Of a stretch of DNA of 6,230 nt, positions 5,764 to 6,230 are shown piece after piece. The stretch covers positions 1-6,230 of the forward strand of contig CAYTSW010000155.1 of assembly GCA_964440605.1 (NCBI GenBank), in the 5' to 3' direction. Positions within the stretch are counted from its first letter, which is position 1, and every line of letters starts with the position of its first letter. A program made the translations under genes and the position numbers. Under the pieces are notes generated by a model. It was not told where the DNA came from and made no database searches. It worked only from the letters and a program-made list of their open reading frames with translations. This stretch comes from CAYTSW01 sp964440605. GTDB lineage: Bacteria; Planctomycetota; Phycisphaerae; Phycisphaerales; UBA1924.

Positions 5764-6123
5764 ATGCCGTCAGACGATTCCCGGTTGCGCGTGCGGCGCA
5801 CCAACGATGTGGTCCAGGTCGAGTTCGTCGACCGCAACATTCTCGACGAGGGCAACATCCAGCAGATCGGCGAGGAGATCAACACGCTCATCGACGCCGA
5901 GAGTCGCCCCAAGATTCTCATCAGCTTCTCGAACGTCGACCACCTTTCCAGCGCAGCGCTGGGAACGCTGATCACGATCCACAACAAGGTCAAGGCCCAG
6001 GACGGTGAGCTGCGACTGGCCGACATCGATCCGCAGATCTACGAGGTCTTCGAGATCACCAAGCTCAGCCGACTCTTCGAGATCCACCGAGATTCTCAGT
6101 CCGCCATGGCGAGTTTCGGCTGA
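5764..6123 (+). CDS. STAS-domain anti-sigma factor antagonist (SpoIIAA/RsbV-like)
   Basis: 119-residue single-domain protein covering one STAS domain from about residue 7 to the end. Proteins of this type bind an anti-sigma kinase and free its sigma factor; phosphorylation of one serine by the kinase blocks this. Seen: the opening strand VVQVEFVDRNILDEGNI (16-31), the KILISFSNVDHLSS strand (50-63), and the helix-capping motif LSSAALGTLI (61-70), where Ser63 aligns with the phosphorylated Ser58 of Bacillus subtilis SpoIIAA (DSSGLG) with Ala in place of Gly after it. The final part, LRLADIDPQIYEVFEITKLSRLF (83-105), matches the C-terminal STAS strand and helix. There are no membrane segments. 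It has its own promoter and ribosome binding site. No anti-sigma partner is visible because the contig ends soon after, so the controlled sigma factor or process is unknown. Confidence 0.9.
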   Translation: MPSDDSRLRVRRTNDVVQVEFVDRNILDEGNIQQIGEEINTLIDAESRPKILISFSNVDHLSSAALGTLITIHNKVKAQDGELRLADIDPQIYEVFEITKLSRLFEIHRDSQSAMASFG

Positions 6124-6184
6124 TCAGCCGCCCGCCGCGCCCGCCACGACCCCGCGGGCGATGTCGGAGGAGCGACGCGTGTCC
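6124..6184 (+). other. Genomic remainder before the adapter; possible start of another gene
   Basis: Short stretch after the STAS stop. GGAGGA at 6166-6171 lies 7 nt before a GTG at 6179, which could begin a downstream gene, but only two codons remain before the adapter. An ATG at 6161 also exists without its own ribosome binding site. Neither can be called as a gene. Confidence 0.2.
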
Positions 6185-6230
6185 AGATCGGAAGAGCACA
6201 CGTCTGAACTCCAGTCACGTGAAACGATCT
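6185..6230 (+). other. Illumina TruSeq index adapter (sequencing artefact)
   Basis: From 6185 (A) and 6186 onward the sequence reads GATCGGAAGAGCACACGTCT and continues as the standard TruSeq 3' adapter, followed at 6219-6224 by GTGAAA, which I recall as TruSeq index 19 (8-base form GTGAAACG), and then the adapter continuation up to the window end. It is not biological and should be trimmed; the true contig end is about 6184. Confidence 0.97.

Noticed and set aside
1..6184. CRISPR arrays, tRNA or rRNA genes, insertion sequences, phage or defence genes
   Set aside because: Nothing resembling spaced direct repeats, cloverleaf structures, transposase motifs or terminal inverted repeats was seen; the window is metabolic and regulatory genes.

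Overview
This is a high-GC fragment (roughly 70% G+C by eye) with all six recognisable protein genes on the + strand. Gene style and protein subfamilies suggest a planctomycete-like bacterium, possibly of the Phycisphaerae. That is an inference from remembered family resemblance (the acyl-CoA carboxylase clade, the LSSAALG STAS motif), not a proven assignment. The last ~46 bases are not genomic: they match an Illumina TruSeq index adapter, so the fragment is the end of an untrimmed assembled contig.

Layout: (1) 3-1325, the C-terminal four fifths of a biotin-dependent acyl-CoA carboxylase beta subunit, probably methylcrotonyl-CoA carboxylase, cut by the window start. (2) 1326-1518, a non-coding gap with two adjacent hairpins and a good ribosome binding site at its end. 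(3) 1519-2973, a patatin-like phospholipase with an unusual lysine-rich, histone-H1-like C-terminal tail containing a 30-bp tandem repeat. (4) 3023-4030, hydroxymethylglutaryl-CoA lyase. (5) 4027-4782 and (6) 4844-5590, two crotonase-fold proteins in tandem, the first overlapping the lyase by 4 bp. (7) 5591-5763, a non-coding gap with a strong hairpin and the best sigma-70-type promoter in the window. (8) 5764-6123, a single-domain STAS anti-sigma-factor antagonist. (9) 6124-6184, a short remainder, then adapter.

The carboxylase, the hydratase-type crotonase and HMG-CoA lyase are the last three steps of leucine breakdown: 3-methylcrotonyl-CoA to 3-methylglutaconyl-CoA to HMG-CoA to acetoacetate plus acetyl-CoA. 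This is therefore most simply part of a liu-type leucine catabolic cluster. The biotin carboxylase subunit and isovaleryl-CoA dehydrogenase are not visible and may lie upstream. The patatin sits inside the cluster without an obvious metabolic link. The STAS gene looks like a separate regulatory unit with its own promoter.

I did not find a clearly new biological system. The points most worth a second look are the tandem crotonase pair, whose first member lacks both catalytic glutamates; the patatin with a nucleic-acid-binding-like tail inside a leucine cluster; and the adapter contamination.
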